DNA from: Photobacterium sp. CCB-ST2H9
GTDB taxonomy: Bacteria; Pseudomonadota; Gammaproteobacteria; Enterobacterales; Vibrionaceae
Reading direction: 5' to 3'
Assembly (NCBI RefSeq): GCF_023151555.2
Contig: NZ_CP100426.1
Coordinates: 868,001 to 932,000 of the forward strand
DNA: 64,000 nt
In this document: in pieces, positions 24,670 to 33,629 of the stretch
Layout: every line of letters starts with the position of its first letter
Position numbering within the stretch: position 1 is the first letter of the stretch
Position numbers and translations under genes: made by a program
The notes under the pieces: model-generated
The model's input: only the letters and a program-made list of their open reading frames with translations
Database searches by the model: none
Told to the model about the DNA's origin: nothing

Positions 24670-25071
24670 ATGTCCACACCCCTATTATCCCAAGAACAAA
24701 TTGACACCATTTTGCAGTACGATGCGGAAAAAAGGTTTCAATATTTGCTGAAAGAAGTCACAAGCCAGGGGCAAATCTGGATTCTGACTGACGAACATGG
24801 CTGCGTCATGCTCAACAGCGATGACGAAGATTGTGTGCCTGTATGGCCAAATCAGGAATTTGCACAAGCCTGGGCAACCGGCGACTGGGAAGACTGCAAA
24901 CCAGAAGCGATTTCTGTTAATAAATGGCACAGCCGCTGGACTCCAGGGCTGGAAGACGACGAACTAGCCATTGTGATTTTCCCGAGCCTGGAAGAGGAAG
25001 GACTCATCCTGTACCCGGACGAGTTTGACGATGCACTGAAACAGCAAGCAAAAAAATCAGGCCGCCGCTAA
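24670..25071 (+). CDS. DUF2750 family protein, second copy
   Basis: The protein has 133 residues from the ATG at 24670 (MSTPLLSQEQIDTILQ); the frame extends upstream to 24619, but that part is not family-like. The features RFQYLLKEVTSQGQIWILTDEHG, VPVWPNQEFAQAWATGDWEDCK and DDELAIVIFPSLEEEGLILYPDEF match DUF2750. It is acidic and cytoplasmic, of unknown function. It is only distantly similar to the copy at 11995-12348. Confidence 0.82.
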   Translation: MSTPLLSQEQIDTILQYDAEKRFQYLLKEVTSQGQIWILTDEHGCVMLNSDDEDCVPVWPNQEFAQAWATGDWEDCKPEAISVNKWHSRWTPGLEDDELAIVIFPSLEEEGLILYPDEFDDALKQQAKKSGRR

Positions 25072-25159
25072 CTTCACCACAATTTCTCCACTTCTTCCCG
25101 GTGAAAACAGTGTAACCCGTTTTTTCCGGGAATCATCTTTAACCTATCAGGAGAACAGC

Positions 25160-25528
25160 ATGGATACGCTGCTCAAAACAATCAGGGAAACACCGGAATC
25201 GGTTGTTTTTGAACACGTTCTGAACGTGATCAATGCCCATTACAATTATCAGCCGACAGCCTTCAGCAATGGGATAGGCAACGACACGCTGGCCAATGAA
25301 GCCGGAAGCAATGAAGGTTCTTGCCGGATTTTTGCCTTTGCAAAACTCCACCAGCTGACAGAACAGGAAACATTGGCTTGTTTTGGTCACCATTACTTTG
25401 ATGCCGTCCTGAACAATCCGGACGGAACAGACCACATGAATATCCGGAATTTCATCAAATATGGCTGGCAGGGAATTCGTTTTGCCGGACAACCACTGAC
25501 ATTAAAACAACCCGTGACTAATCCGTAA
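25160..25528 (+). CDS. HopJ-family protein
   Basis: The protein has 122 residues with the HopJ signature: ESVVFEHVLNVINAHYNYQPTAFSNG, then NEAGSNEGSCRIFAFAKLHQLT and ETLACFGHHYFDAVLNNPDGTDHMNIRNFIKYGW. The family was named after a Pseudomonas syringae protein, but homologues in marine gammaproteobacteria have no type III context and the function is unknown. An AGGAGAACAGC ribosome site precedes the start. It ends with a strong terminator. Confidence 0.9.
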   Translation: MDTLLKTIRETPESVVFEHVLNVINAHYNYQPTAFSNGIGNDTLANEAGSNEGSCRIFAFAKLHQLTEQETLACFGHHYFDAVLNNPDGTDHMNIRNFIKYGWQGIRFAGQPLTLKQPVTNP

Positions 25529-25560
25529 CAGGCCGTTACGCACTGTTTTCTCCTCAATAA

Positions 25561-25590
25561 AAGGGGAGCTTCCGGCTCCCCTTTCTTTTC
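25561..25590 (+). terminator. Rho-independent terminator after the HopJ gene
   Basis: AAGGGGAGC / GCTCCCCTT with loop TTCCG is followed by TTCTTTTCTT. Confidence 0.9.
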
Positions 25591-25600
25591 TTGTCTTCAT

Positions 25601-26044
25601 TCAGCACCAGCGTCTGACTCGCTGACAATAGTCCTTGTACTGCTGGCCAAAAGCATGCCTGAGAACTCTTTCCTCTGCTGCAATCTGAACATTATTCATA
25701 TACAGCGCAAAAACTGGGATCATAATCACCGGGGATAAGGCGGACAGATTTAAAAACACCGCCACCAGCAACAAGAGCAGCCCCAGATAAATTGGGTTTC
25801 GGGAAATCCGGTACACACCAGAAGTCACTAAACGGGTTGCTTTACTCGGATTGATCGCCGTTTTGGCTCGTGCGAACGCCATGATTCCTGCCAGACCAAA
25901 CCCGACAGCCATTAAACTGAATGCCCATTCCAGCAATACCTTCCCGGGAAATGCAAAGCGCCAGATCGGTACATAGCGGGCCAGTAAATACATAGCCGCC
26001 AAGGTCAGCAAGAACACCAAAGGAGGAGAAACTCTGAATCTCAT
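25601..26044 (-). CDS. Isoprenylcysteine-methyltransferase-like membrane protein
   Basis: The protein has 147 residues from the ATG at 26044 with about four hydrophobic segments. The C-terminal half carries TSGVYRISRNPIYLGLLLLL and AAEERVLRHAFGQQYKDYCQRVRRW, the SAM-binding pattern of the ICMT / phospholipid methyltransferase (PEMT) family, with conserved RNP-Y and EE...F..Y residues. The bacterial substrate is unknown. It sits in the inner membrane and is convergent with the HopJ gene. Confidence 0.85.
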   Translation of the reverse strand: MRFRVSPPLVFLLTLAAMYLLARYVPIWRFAFPGKVLLEWAFSLMAVGFGLAGIMAFARAKTAINPSKATRLVTSGVYRISRNPIYLGLLLLLVAVFLNLSALSPVIMIPVFALYMNNVQIAAEERVLRHAFGQQYKDYCQRVRRWC

Positions 26045-26275
26045 GTTGGATCCCTCAATCACAGTCAACAGCTTGATATTAAAAAGTATAAGCCTAATTT
26101 ATGATCAATGGCGCTATGTTGTGAATGAAGTGTTAAACCCCTCCCGGTTTGCAGGACAGAATCAAGCAAAGTCATGTTGCAACCTGATAAAAAACCTTAG
26201 CTGCAGAGATTTTCGCTAACAGGATCGCTGGTCTTGCCCTACAATAGCGGCCAAAGTCTCTTATCAGGTTATGCC

Positions 26276-26698
26276 ATGAAAATTTTTGCTGTTGAACTGA
26301 AAGGCAATGAAGCCTTCCTTTGCTTGCTTTCACTGAACCAAGGGATGTTTTCAATTCCTGATTGCCGGTCTCAAAAACTGGTGCTGAACAACGCGTCTGA
26401 CAATGAACAGATGCGCAATTTCCAGAAGACCTTCCAGAAACTGGTCGAAGATTATCAGGTTGAACAGGTTGTCATCAAAACCCGTGAAACCCGCGGAAAA
26501 CAAGCTGGCAGTGCAGAAAGTTTCAAAATGGAAACTGCAATTCAGCTGATTGAGAACCTGGATGTTACTTTCATCAGTAACGCAGATATCAAACAGAAGC
26601 TGAAGCATAACCCGCTTTCAATTGATTTCCGAGGCACAGGTCTGCGCCAGTTCCAGGAAAATGCATTTGTAGCAGGGTATGCTTTTCTGAGTCGGTAA
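26276..26698 (+). CDS. DUF3010 family protein, RNase H-like fold
   Basis: The protein has 140 residues from the ATG at 26276, with AGG upstream (ATCAGGTTATGCC). The features MKIFAVELKGNEAFLCLLS, VVIKTRETRGKQAGSAESFKMETAIQLI and a final RQFQENAFVAGYAFL match DUF3010, common in Vibrio and Photobacterium. The N-terminal strand pair and acidic residues suggest an RNase H-like fold, but no activity is known. Confidence 0.82.
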   Translation: MKIFAVELKGNEAFLCLLSLNQGMFSIPDCRSQKLVLNNASDNEQMRNFQKTFQKLVEDYQVEQVVIKTRETRGKQAGSAESFKMETAIQLIENLDVTFISNADIKQKLKHNPLSIDFRGTGLRQFQENAFVAGYAFLSR

Positions 26699-26720
26699 AC
26701 ACGCAGCCCATGCGGCTCTG

Positions 26721-26762
26721 ATGACCATCACAGCGGCCACAACGGTGTCCTGTGATGGTCAT
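26721..26762. terminator. Long hairpin between convergent genes
   Basis: ATGACCATCACAG (26721-26733) and CTGTGATGGTCAT (26750-26762) form a perfect 13-bp inverted repeat with a 16-base loop. It has no T run on either strand, so it may act as a processing or rho-dependent 3' end for both genes. Confidence 0.5.
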
Positions 26763-26798
26763 GACAAGTGCCGTGTGCACTTCTACCTCGGTTTCAAT

Positions 26799-27251
26799 TC
26801 AAACGCTTCCCCCTTTCCTGAATCGACGCGCATCCCGAATGTTCAGTCCCATCAGGGTCAGGTTCACCGCACCAGCGGTCAACTCAATCGATTGAACCCA
26901 ATAAAACGAACGATCAAACTGACCCAGTGCTGCTAAATGGCTTAAATAGAGTGCCGATGGCAGCAATACAATGATTCCATTCGCAGCCACAATCGGCATC
27001 CGTTGTTTTTTCTGACCCAACGGCCCATGGCCAGAGTGAACACCCGGTGCTAATTTTGTGCCAGTCGAACCTGTCACGGCCATCAGCAGCAACAGGATCC
27101 AAACGGCATCCCCGATCAGCTGTTTCACGACAACAACCGTCTGCTGCCCGGCAAACAATTCGCTCATTAAGGAGGCGCTGAAAAAACTGGCGATCAGCAC
27201 AAAAGCCGTGATAGCGGCAATTCGGTGTACGCTTCCTAAATTTTTCATCAT
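26799..27251 (-). CDS. Four-helix inner-membrane protein next to cytochrome c'
   Basis: The protein has 150 residues with four hydrophobic segments (about 12-30, 42-62, 88-106, 118-138) and His residues in VHRIAA, GVHSGHGP and YLSHLA, which could be heme or metal ligands. CAGGAG lies before the ATG. It follows the cytochrome c' gene by 12 bases and so is probably co-transcribed and may be its membrane partner. The family is not recognised. Confidence 0.7.
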   Translation of the reverse strand: MMKNLGSVHRIAAITAFVLIASFFSASLMSELFAGQQTVVVVKQLIGDAVWILLLLMAVTGSTGTKLAPGVHSGHGPLGQKKQRMPIVAANGIIVLLPSALYLSHLAALGQFDRSFYWVQSIELTAGAVNLTLMGLNIRDARRFRKGGSV

Positions 27252-27263
27252 TTTCTCCTGGAT

Positions 27264-27695
27264 TTACCAAAAGGACCGATAACTGCGGTGACAACGACGG
27301 CACGTCGCTTCAGCCTGTTCGATGCCCTGTTCAGCAAGTCGGACATTCTGTTGTTTTACCGCCTGATGCAACAGAGAAAAACCTTGCCCCATCTCGTCCA
27401 AAAGCGCCTGAAAAGGCTCAGGATTCTTCCAGATCTGATGGCTTGCGCTGCTTCCTGCGTCACTGCCCTGCGGAAAACTATCTTTCAGCTCACGCCCGGC
27501 TTGCAATAACTTCAGGGCGATTGGATCAAGCGCACCCCATGGTGTCTCTGCACCATCAAGCAAATCCTCGGCTTCCTCTAATTCGGTCTCAATGAGTTGA
27601 AAAGTATTTTGCCGGTGTTCAATCACAGTCTCATCGGCAGCGGCGAGCGCAAAACCCGACGTCAATAAAACACTGAAGCAAAGGATGCGTTGCAT
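27264..27695 (-). CDS. Cytochrome c'-type heme protein
   Basis: The protein has 143 residues from the ATG at 27695 (MQRILCFSVLLTSGFALAAA), which gives a proper signal peptide; the longer frame to 27791 overlaps the operator region. The mature part is helical with a C-terminal heme site CRRCHRSYRSFW, as in the cytochrome c'/c556 four-helix-bundle family. It works in the periplasm in electron transfer or binding of NO/CO. It forms a divergon with the b561-marR pair. Confidence 0.85.
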   Translation of the reverse strand: MQRILCFSVLLTSGFALAAADETVIEHRQNTFQLIETELEEAEDLLDGAETPWGALDPIALKLLQAGRELKDSFPQGSDAGSSASHQIWKNPEPFQALLDEMGQGFSLLHQAVKQQNVRLAEQGIEQAEATCRRCHRSYRSFW

Positions 27696-27737
27696 GTCAT
27701 CAATCTCCAGCGACTTCCAGTGAACTAAGTTCGAATA

Positions 27738-27763
27738 ACAATAGTTGCTTGCGCAACAATTGT
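27738..27763. promoter_or_regulatory. Palindromic operator in the cytochrome divergent promoter
   Basis: ACAATAGTTGC (27738-27748) and GCAACAATTGT (27753-27763) are inverted copies differing at one position, separated by TTGC-like centre bases. The size and place fit an operator of the MarR-type repressor encoded at 28495. Confidence 0.65.
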
Positions 27764-27843
27764 CTAGTAAATTATCTGGCCAACGAATCACGCTTCTGAA
27801 ACAGACAGAAGAATCTCATTCACAACTCGGCAGGGAAGAAATT

Positions 27844-28491
27844 ATGCAGGCAACGAATACAATCCAGGTTTGGGATCTGGCGATCCGCGTCTATCACTGG
27901 TTACAGGCTTTACTCTTTTTTGGATTGTTAGCCACCGGCTATACAGAAACGGGCCCCCATATTCCTCTGGGACTCATGTTATTTACTTTGCTCGTCTGGC
28001 GACTGGGATGGGGATTATTCGGCAGTGAAACAGCACGATTTGCAAATTTCAGCAGCTCTCCTTCCGAGGCGTGGCGTTATCTTCAGGGGATGGACAATGC
28101 CGGTGCCGGGCACAACCCGGCAGGGGCCTGGATGGTGTTTTCACTGATTACCCTGCTTCTGATCCAGTGCATCTCCGGTCTGGCTCTGGGAGGATTCCTT
28201 GATCGTTTGCCTTTTGCTCAGCTTTGGCTGACTGATTTGGTCGCGGATGTGTTGACCTCAATGCACATGCTTCTTGCGAAGGGCTTACCCTGGATCGTCA
28301 GCATTCATGTCGGCGCTGCGATCCTGTATCAATTCCGGGGACACGGATTGATCACGGCCATGATCACTGGCAGACAAAAAATGCCCCTGATTTTGCCTGA
28401 GCCAAGCTTTGTCTCCCCGAAACGCGCCTTATTCGTGCTTCTTGGTGCCGTATTCGTTACCATGGCGATGGTTGTACTTTCAATGGAATAA
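27844..28491 (+). CDS. Cytochrome b561-family membrane protein
   Basis: The protein has 215 residues from the ATG at 27844 with GGGAAG upstream. It opens VWDLAIRVYHWLQALLFF, where the His of YHW is a heme ligand of the b561 / NiFe-hydrogenase b-type family, followed by four more hydrophobic segments and His residues in LTSMHMLL and IVSIHVGAAILY. The last segment is a C-terminal membrane anchor. It should pass electrons between the quinone pool and a periplasmic cytochrome, most simply the divergent cytochrome c'. The MarR gene follows 3 bases later. Confidence 0.88.
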   Translation: MQATNTIQVWDLAIRVYHWLQALLFFGLLATGYTETGPHIPLGLMLFTLLVWRLGWGLFGSETARFANFSSSPSEAWRYLQGMDNAGAGHNPAGAWMVFSLITLLLIQCISGLALGGFLDRLPFAQLWLTDLVADVLTSMHMLLAKGLPWIVSIHVGAAILYQFRGHGLITAMITGRQKMPLILPEPSFVSPKRALFVLLGAVFVTMAMVVLSME

Positions 28492-28494
28492 ACA

Positions 28495-28923
28495 ATGAGT
28501 GAGAAGTTTGACAGGCTAAGCAGTTTCGGTTGGATGGTCAATGTCGTTGCCAGTAAAGCAGAAAAGTTGTTCGACATTGAACTGAAGAAGCACGGCCTGT
28601 CTATTGCGCTCTGGCCGACTCTGATGTGTCTCTGGGAAGAAGAAGGCGTCAGTCAGCGTGAGATTGCGGCGAAGGCGAAAGTTGAAAATTCGACCACAAC
28701 ACGCACACTCGACAAGCTGGAAAAACTGGGGCTGGTTGAACGCCATCCGGATCCACAAAGCCGACGGACTTTTCGAATCTATCTGACCCCGAAAGGACGT
28801 GATCTGGAGGAAGTACTGACCCCCATCCCTCTCTCCATCAACCAACAACTGTTAAGGGCGCTGAATGCCGAAGAGCAGCAGCAGATGCTGGCCCTCTTGC
28901 AAAAAATCGTGTCTGATGTTTAA
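28495..28923 (+). CDS. MarR-family transcriptional regulator
   Basis: The protein has 142 residues. The winged helix reads SQREIAAKAKVENSTTTRTLDKLEKLGLVERHPDPQSRRTFRIYLT, with the DxRxxxxxLT wing. It lies 3 bases after the cytochrome b561 gene and is thus probably translationally coupled. A palindrome in the shared divergent promoter is the natural binding site, so autoregulation of the whole divergon is likely. The ligand is unknown. Confidence 0.92.
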   Translation: MSEKFDRLSSFGWMVNVVASKAEKLFDIELKKHGLSIALWPTLMCLWEEEGVSQREIAAKAKVENSTTTRTLDKLEKLGLVERHPDPQSRRTFRIYLTPKGRDLEEVLTPIPLSINQQLLRALNAEEQQQMLALLQKIVSDV

Positions 28924-28974
28924 AGTGCAGGATTGACCTGCACTCAGATTGGATTAAATCCCTAGATATCAGGA

Positions 28975-29202
28975 TCATAATTCTCCCTGATATCCTTTGA
29001 GCGGACGGATCACAGACTCCAGCCCTTCAATTTTCATTTCCAGGGCCAATGCCAATAACCGGCCAAGCTCACCCTCCGGAAACCCTTGTTTCGCAAACCA
29101 CAGCAAATAAGGTTCGGGCAAATCAATCAGGATCCGGCCACTGTATTTGCCAAATGGCATCTTCATATTGGCCAGCTTGACCAAATCACGTTTATCAAAC
29201 AT
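28975..29202 (-). CDS. DUF3820 family protein
   Basis: The protein has 75 residues. MPFGKYSGRILIDLPEPYLLWFAKQGFPEGELGRLLALALEMK is the DUF3820 signature, also annotated as putative quorum-sensing-regulated virulence factor. It is soluble and short, a single-domain protein of normal family length. Function is not established. Confidence 0.9.
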   Translation of the reverse strand: MFDKRDLVKLANMKMPFGKYSGRILIDLPEPYLLWFAKQGFPEGELGRLLALALEMKIEGLESVIRPLKGYQGEL

Positions 29203-29257
29203 TGACTTCAGCAGATTGTTTTTTCAGAAGATAGTTTATTAGAAATTATGCCGCTCA

Positions 29258-29875
29258 TCAGGCTTGCGCCTTCCAGCTGACAGTGACCAGTTCTTTTCCA
29301 TCGCAGGTCAGTGCGCCACGGAAGACCTGTCCGGCAACCACCTCACCAACACCTTTAGGTGTCCCGGTCATCACCAGATCACCATCCTCCAGCGGGATGA
29401 CGTTCTGCACTTCCGCCAGAATCACCTCCGGTGAATACAACATGAGTGTTGTATCCCCCTGCTGCGTCAGAGCATCGTTAATGTGGAGGGTTAAACCAAG
29501 CGGCGCATCAGAATCGGGCAGCTCAACAAAAGGACTGAACAGCGCTGCACCTTCAAACACTTTACTGCGTTCCCAGGGTAAGCCCTTCGTTTTCAGCCGG
29601 GTTTGCAGATCACGCTTGGTTAAATCCAGTCCGATCGCCGCCGCTGTAAATCGTCCATTCTGATAGTGGTACACAATTTCGGCTTCATAGTGCAGGACTT
29701 CACCTTGATGTGTCGCATGCAGTGACGTCCCCATTGCAGTATTCGGCTTGAGGAAAATGACCATATCGTCCGGGACTTCATTCCCCAGCTCTTCGATGTG
29801 GGCGACATAATTCCGGCCAATACAGATAATTTTCCCCGGTTGCACCGACTGATTCAGAACCGTTACGCTTTTCAT
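29258..29875 (-). CDS. Fumarylacetoacetate hydrolase family protein (acylpyruvase-like)
   Basis: The protein has 205 residues from the ATG at 29875 (MKSVTVLNQSVQPGKIICIGRNY). The features IGRNYVAHIEELGNEVPDD, MVIFLKPNTA, LHYEAEIV with metal-binding Glu, and DLVMTGTPKGVG are those of the short FAH class (YcgM / FAHD1-like) that hydrolyses acylpyruvates or decarboxylates oxaloacetate. It is cytoplasmic and metal-dependent. It is not linked to the tyrosine-pathway fahA at 47.6 kb. Confidence 0.88.
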   Translation of the reverse strand: MKSVTVLNQSVQPGKIICIGRNYVAHIEELGNEVPDDMVIFLKPNTAMGTSLHATHQGEVLHYEAEIVYHYQNGRFTAAAIGLDLTKRDLQTRLKTKGLPWERSKVFEGAALFSPFVELPDSDAPLGLTLHINDALTQQGDTTLMLYSPEVILAEVQNVIPLEDGDLVMTGTPKGVGEVVAGQVFRGALTCDGKELVTVSWKAQA

Positions 29876-29950
29876 GGCTGCTCCCTGCCTTGATGAATGA
29901 CAAGGCAGAGAATAAAGAGCGTCACCAGACAAGTCAAAAGATTCAGGACG

Positions 29951-30541
29951 TTATGACGACGCAGGGACAAAAGCCAGACTCACGAAGACCGGCACGCTCG
30001 GCAAAATACCATTCAGCTTTGCGACTTCCTGCAGTGCCATAATTCCTTTGTCCATCCCGAAGGCTTTGGCATCAATCACCACAGGACTCTGGGTGGTAAT
30101 CATCAGCGTATCGTCCACCAGACGGGTGATTCGTAAATCTGCATTGACCGGATTAATCGCACCATGCAGATTCAGTTTGAAAGAAACCTGCTGTGTTAAC
30201 GTCTCGCCGGCTTTGAGATCTTCCAGACCAGAAACATCAACTTCACCTTCCAGCATTGCTTTAGGAAAATCCGCGACATTAAACAGCATGGTCTTCATGC
30301 GCTCATCCCGAATGGGGATCTGAGTATCGACACTGGATAAGTCCAGAATCAGTTGCACCGTTCCCTTGTCCGTGATCGTGCCTTCAAGCTGCTTAAATGT
30401 ATGCTGCTCGACCACACTATTATTCTTTACCGATAAAAAACGTAACTGTGACTGATTATTGTCGAGCTTCCAGCTGGCAGAAACACAGAGCGGAAAAACC
30501 GACAGGGCAACAAGAACCAGATTACGGACAAACATTGTCAT
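29951..30541 (-). CDS. YceI-family periplasmic protein
   Basis: The protein has 196 residues from the ATG at 30541 with GGAGAAAG upstream. The signal peptide ends CVSAS. The lipocalin-like YceI domain follows: WKLDNNQSQLRFLSVKNN, VDTQIPIRDERMKTMLFNVADFPKA and LNLHGAINPVNADLRITR. Family members bind polyisoprenoid-type lipids in the periplasm. An unlinked, single gene here. Confidence 0.9.
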   Translation of the reverse strand: MTMFVRNLVLVALSVFPLCVSASWKLDNNQSQLRFLSVKNNSVVEQHTFKQLEGTITDKGTVQLILDLSSVDTQIPIRDERMKTMLFNVADFPKAMLEGEVDVSGLEDLKAGETLTQQVSFKLNLHGAINPVNADLRITRLVDDTLMITTQSPVVIDAKAFGMDKGIMALQEVAKLNGILPSVPVFVSLAFVPASS

Positions 30542-30682
30542 AACTTTCTCCAACATTGAGATATATTGGATTAATAGTAGGCACTTCCTGCCATATCCGT
30601 GTGTAAAATCTTTCATCGCCGAACAATTTTCGTGCGGCTTCACGTCATCACACAGCGTCTTCAGCCAAGTCTCTGCAAATGA

Positions 30683-31216
30683 TTATGCGCTGATACGGAC
30701 CTGAAGCAGCTCATCACGGATGGTTCTGAGTAAAAACAGCTCACGTTCGACGGACAGGCCTTTTTTGTCACTCTTCGCCAGGGTTTCTTCATTATGAGCG
30801 ATGGCCTGATGAATATTGATCCATACCGGCTTCATACCATTTCGGATCTCATAATCTTCGAGTTGTGTTTCGCCCAGCTCTCGGTCGATCTGGCAGGTAA
30901 AACAAAATGACTTCATATGCATGATATCGAAATCCGGTTTGTACCACGGGCGAAATTCCTCATAAATACCAAACGGCGTGATATCACGGATATTCCGGGC
31001 ACCCGTTTCTTCTTTCAGTTCCCGGATCAGACCGTCCTCGACGTTCTCTCCCTCATCAATCCCCCCACCCGGTAAGGTGTAGTCATGGTAACGGGCGGTA
31101 TAGAGCATCAGTATCTTTTCGCCATCCAGAATAATGGCTCTGGCGGCCTGACGATAAAACATTGTCCCTTGCTTATCGGCTACATCCGGGTGCGTTGCTG
31201 TCTGAAGAAGCCGCAT
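30683..31216 (-). CDS. Nudix hydrolase
   Basis: The protein has 177 residues from the ATG at 31216 with AAGGAAAA upstream; the longer frame up to 31504 overlaps mrcB and is not used. The Nudix box is GGGIDEGENVEDGL followed by IRELKEETGA (GX5EX7REUXEEXGU complete). The preceding QAARAIILDGEKILMLYTARYHDY is typical. It hydrolyses a nucleoside diphosphate linked to some group X; the exact substrate is unknown. Confidence 0.9.
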   Translation of the reverse strand: MRLLQTATHPDVADKQGTMFYRQAARAIILDGEKILMLYTARYHDYTLPGGGIDEGENVEDGLIRELKEETGARNIRDITPFGIYEEFRPWYKPDFDIMHMKSFCFTCQIDRELGETQLEDYEIRNGMKPVWINIHQAIAHNEETLAKSDKKGLSVERELFLLRTIRDELLQVRISA

Positions 31217-31289
31217 CACATTTTCCTTCGTATATAAAAACGGGTCGGCATTGTAACCGACCCGTTGTTGATTTCCAGTTTGCTTCAAC

Positions 31290-33629
31290 TTACCAATTGA
31301 AGATTGAGCGAATAATGGTAGAGACTTTATTCTCACAGCCGTGCGTTGACCGCCCGTCTTTGTCCCAGACCGGCAGCTCAACCTGTCCGATACAGGCCTG
31401 AGTGAATCCGCCCTGCTGATTGACCTGATAAGCCACCTCAGTAATCTCTTTCGGTTCCCGTAAAGACAGCGGCTCCGGATCGCGGCGCTGAATATAGTCC
31501 GCATACAAACGCAGTGGTCCGGAAGAGCCGGTCAGCTTCACGTTTTTGTTGTCATCGCGTCCCATCCATACAGTAACAACTTCACGGCCATCAACACCCA
31601 CATACCAGGTATCACGTCCTTCATCCGAGGTACCGGTTTTTCCCGCCAGTTTCAGCGACGGCAAAATAGAATCCAGATAGCGTGCTGTCCCTTCAGTCAC
31701 CACTTTCTGCATTGCGTACATGGTCAGCCAGGCCGATTGTTTCGAGACCACCTGCTGCGCAGACGGTAAATGCTGGTAAATCATCTTGCCGTCACGATCA
31801 GTCACCGCACTCAGTGCCGTCAGTTCGCTGCGGCGACCTTCGTTAGCAATCGTCTGGTACATTTGCGTCACTTCATACGGCGACAGCGTAAATGCTCCCA
31901 GCAAGATTGCCGGTACATGCGGGATCTGCTCCGGATCAACGCCCAGGGACTCCAGGGTATCAATTACGTTATCCAGTCCGACAGACATGCCCAGATTCAC
32001 GGTCGGAATATTATACGAACGCGCCAGCGCCTGTACCAGAGGCACCTCGCCCCGATACTGACGATCGTAGTTCCGTGGGGACCAGGTCTGGCCCTTCTCA
32101 TCTGTCAGTGTCAGCGGTTTATCATCCAGATTACTGCCCAGGCTGAAGCGCTCAGGACGCGCCAGTGCAGACAGATAAACACCCGGCTTCACCACAGAAC
32201 CAATCTGACGACGGGCGTCCAGAGCCCGGTTGAAACCGTCAAATTCAGGACGGCTGCCGCCAACCATGGCCCGGATTTCACCGGTCTGACGATCAGCAAC
32301 CACCATCGCCGTTTCCAGCTGCTTACCGTATTGCTTCTTCATTGCTGCCATTTTCGTCCGGACAACATTTTCAGCACTGGCCTGTGAAATCGGATCCAGC
32401 GTGGTGTACAGACGCAGCCCCAATCCCGGCTGATAGCCCTGGCTGACTCGCTGGCCTAACTCCTGTTTCAGCAGGCTGAAGAACGCAGGCTGACGTCCGG
32501 CAACATGACCTTTCGGCTGCAGATCCAGATCCTGTTTGATGGCTTTCTGATACGTCTTGTCATCAATCTTGTCCGCATCATGCATCAGGCTGAGCACTAA
32601 ATCGCGACGTTCTTTTGCGCGCTCCGGATAGCGCCATGGGTTGTAATAAGACGGTCCTTTCACCATACCGACCAGCAACGCCTGCTGATCCACCCGCAGC
32701 TCAGACAGCGGCAAACCGAAATAGAACCGGGAACCCAGTGCGAAACCATGAACCGCATCCGCGCCGCTTTGCGCCAGATAAACCTGATTCAGGTAGGCAT
32801 CCAGAATTTCATCTTTGTTGTAGCGATAATCAATGATCATCGCCATATAGGCTTCTTTCAGCTTGCGCCAGAGACTGCGTTCGCTGGAAAGAAACAGGTT
32901 TTTCGCAAGCTGCTGTGTCAGCGTACTGCCGCCCTGAACGGTACGGCCTGCTTTCAGGTTCGCCAGAAACGCACGGCCAATGGCCACCACTGACACCCCA
33001 TCGTGGGTGTAAAAATCACGGTCCTCGGTCACGATCAACGCATCGATCATCGTCGATGGCATCTCAGCTTTTGGCTTGTAAAGACGCAGTTCGTTGGAAT
33101 CCGTTTCCAGCATCCCGAGCATCTGCGGTTCCACGCTGAAAATACCGAATTCACGGTTGGTATTGGCATCCACAACCCGCTTCACCGAGCCGTAGTTGAA
33201 TTCAACAATGACATGACGGGTCGGCTGCGGGCCGGTCCGCGACTGGAACGGGCGGCGGATGAATTCCACTCTCAGACGACTGGTACTGTACTCGCCCACG
33301 CGGGTCGGCTTGCTGACTTTACGGTAGTTCAGCGCTTTCAGCTCTTTCACCAGATCTTCATAGCGAACCTGAGCGCCCGGCTCAAGCACCAGTTCACGGG
33401 CATAAACAACAGACGGCAGCTGCCAGAGCTGGCCGGAAAACTTATCCGCAATCTGTTGATTCAGTGTCCAGCCCAGACCACCCATGGCAATCACAATGCC
33501 GATTAATATCAGGGCAACCAGCTTTTTCCACGGACTGCGGCGTGGCGGCTCGCCACCATCAGACTTTTTACCCGATAAATAGCGGGCTGAAGTATGGGCA
33601 GATTGTTGTGCAGACTCTGTCATTCTCAT
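31290..33629 (-). CDS. mrcB: Penicillin-binding protein 1B, peptidoglycan polymerase and crosslinker
   Basis: The protein has 779 residues. In order: a short cytoplasmic part, a membrane helix (about 37-55), a UB2H domain for the LpoB-type activator (about 75-160), a GT51 glycosyltransferase (EDRDFYTHDGVS, GGSTLTQQLAKN, KDEILDAYLNQVYLAQ), and a transpeptidase with SVVK nucleophile motif in GSVVKPGVYL, SYN in RSYNIPTVN and KTGTS. It builds and crosslinks peptidoglycan at the inner membrane. Length and domain order are normal. It is monocistronic. Confidence 0.96.
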   Translation of the reverse strand: MRMTESAQQSAHTSARYLSGKKSDGGEPPRRSPWKKLVALILIGIVIAMGGLGWTLNQQIADKFSGQLWQLPSVVYARELVLEPGAQVRYEDLVKELKALNYRKVSKPTRVGEYSTSRLRVEFIRRPFQSRTGPQPTRHVIVEFNYGSVKRVVDANTNREFGIFSVEPQMLGMLETDSNELRLYKPKAEMPSTMIDALIVTEDRDFYTHDGVSVVAIGRAFLANLKAGRTVQGGSTLTQQLAKNLFLSSERSLWRKLKEAYMAMIIDYRYNKDEILDAYLNQVYLAQSGADAVHGFALGSRFYFGLPLSELRVDQQALLVGMVKGPSYYNPWRYPERAKERRDLVLSLMHDADKIDDKTYQKAIKQDLDLQPKGHVAGRQPAFFSLLKQELGQRVSQGYQPGLGLRLYTTLDPISQASAENVVRTKMAAMKKQYGKQLETAMVVADRQTGEIRAMVGGSRPEFDGFNRALDARRQIGSVVKPGVYLSALARPERFSLGSNLDDKPLTLTDEKGQTWSPRNYDRQYRGEVPLVQALARSYNIPTVNLGMSVGLDNVIDTLESLGVDPEQIPHVPAILLGAFTLSPYEVTQMYQTIANEGRRSELTALSAVTDRDGKMIYQHLPSAQQVVSKQSAWLTMYAMQKVVTEGTARYLDSILPSLKLAGKTGTSDEGRDTWYVGVDGREVVTVWMGRDDNKNVKLTGSSGPLRLYADYIQRRDPEPLSLREPKEITEVAYQVNQQGGFTQACIGQVELPVWDKDGRSTHGCENKVSTIIRSIFNW

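Noticed and set aside
27264..27791. Longer cytochrome c' start at 27791
   Set aside because: It would include the operator palindrome and has no signal peptide; the start at 27695 gives a normal one.
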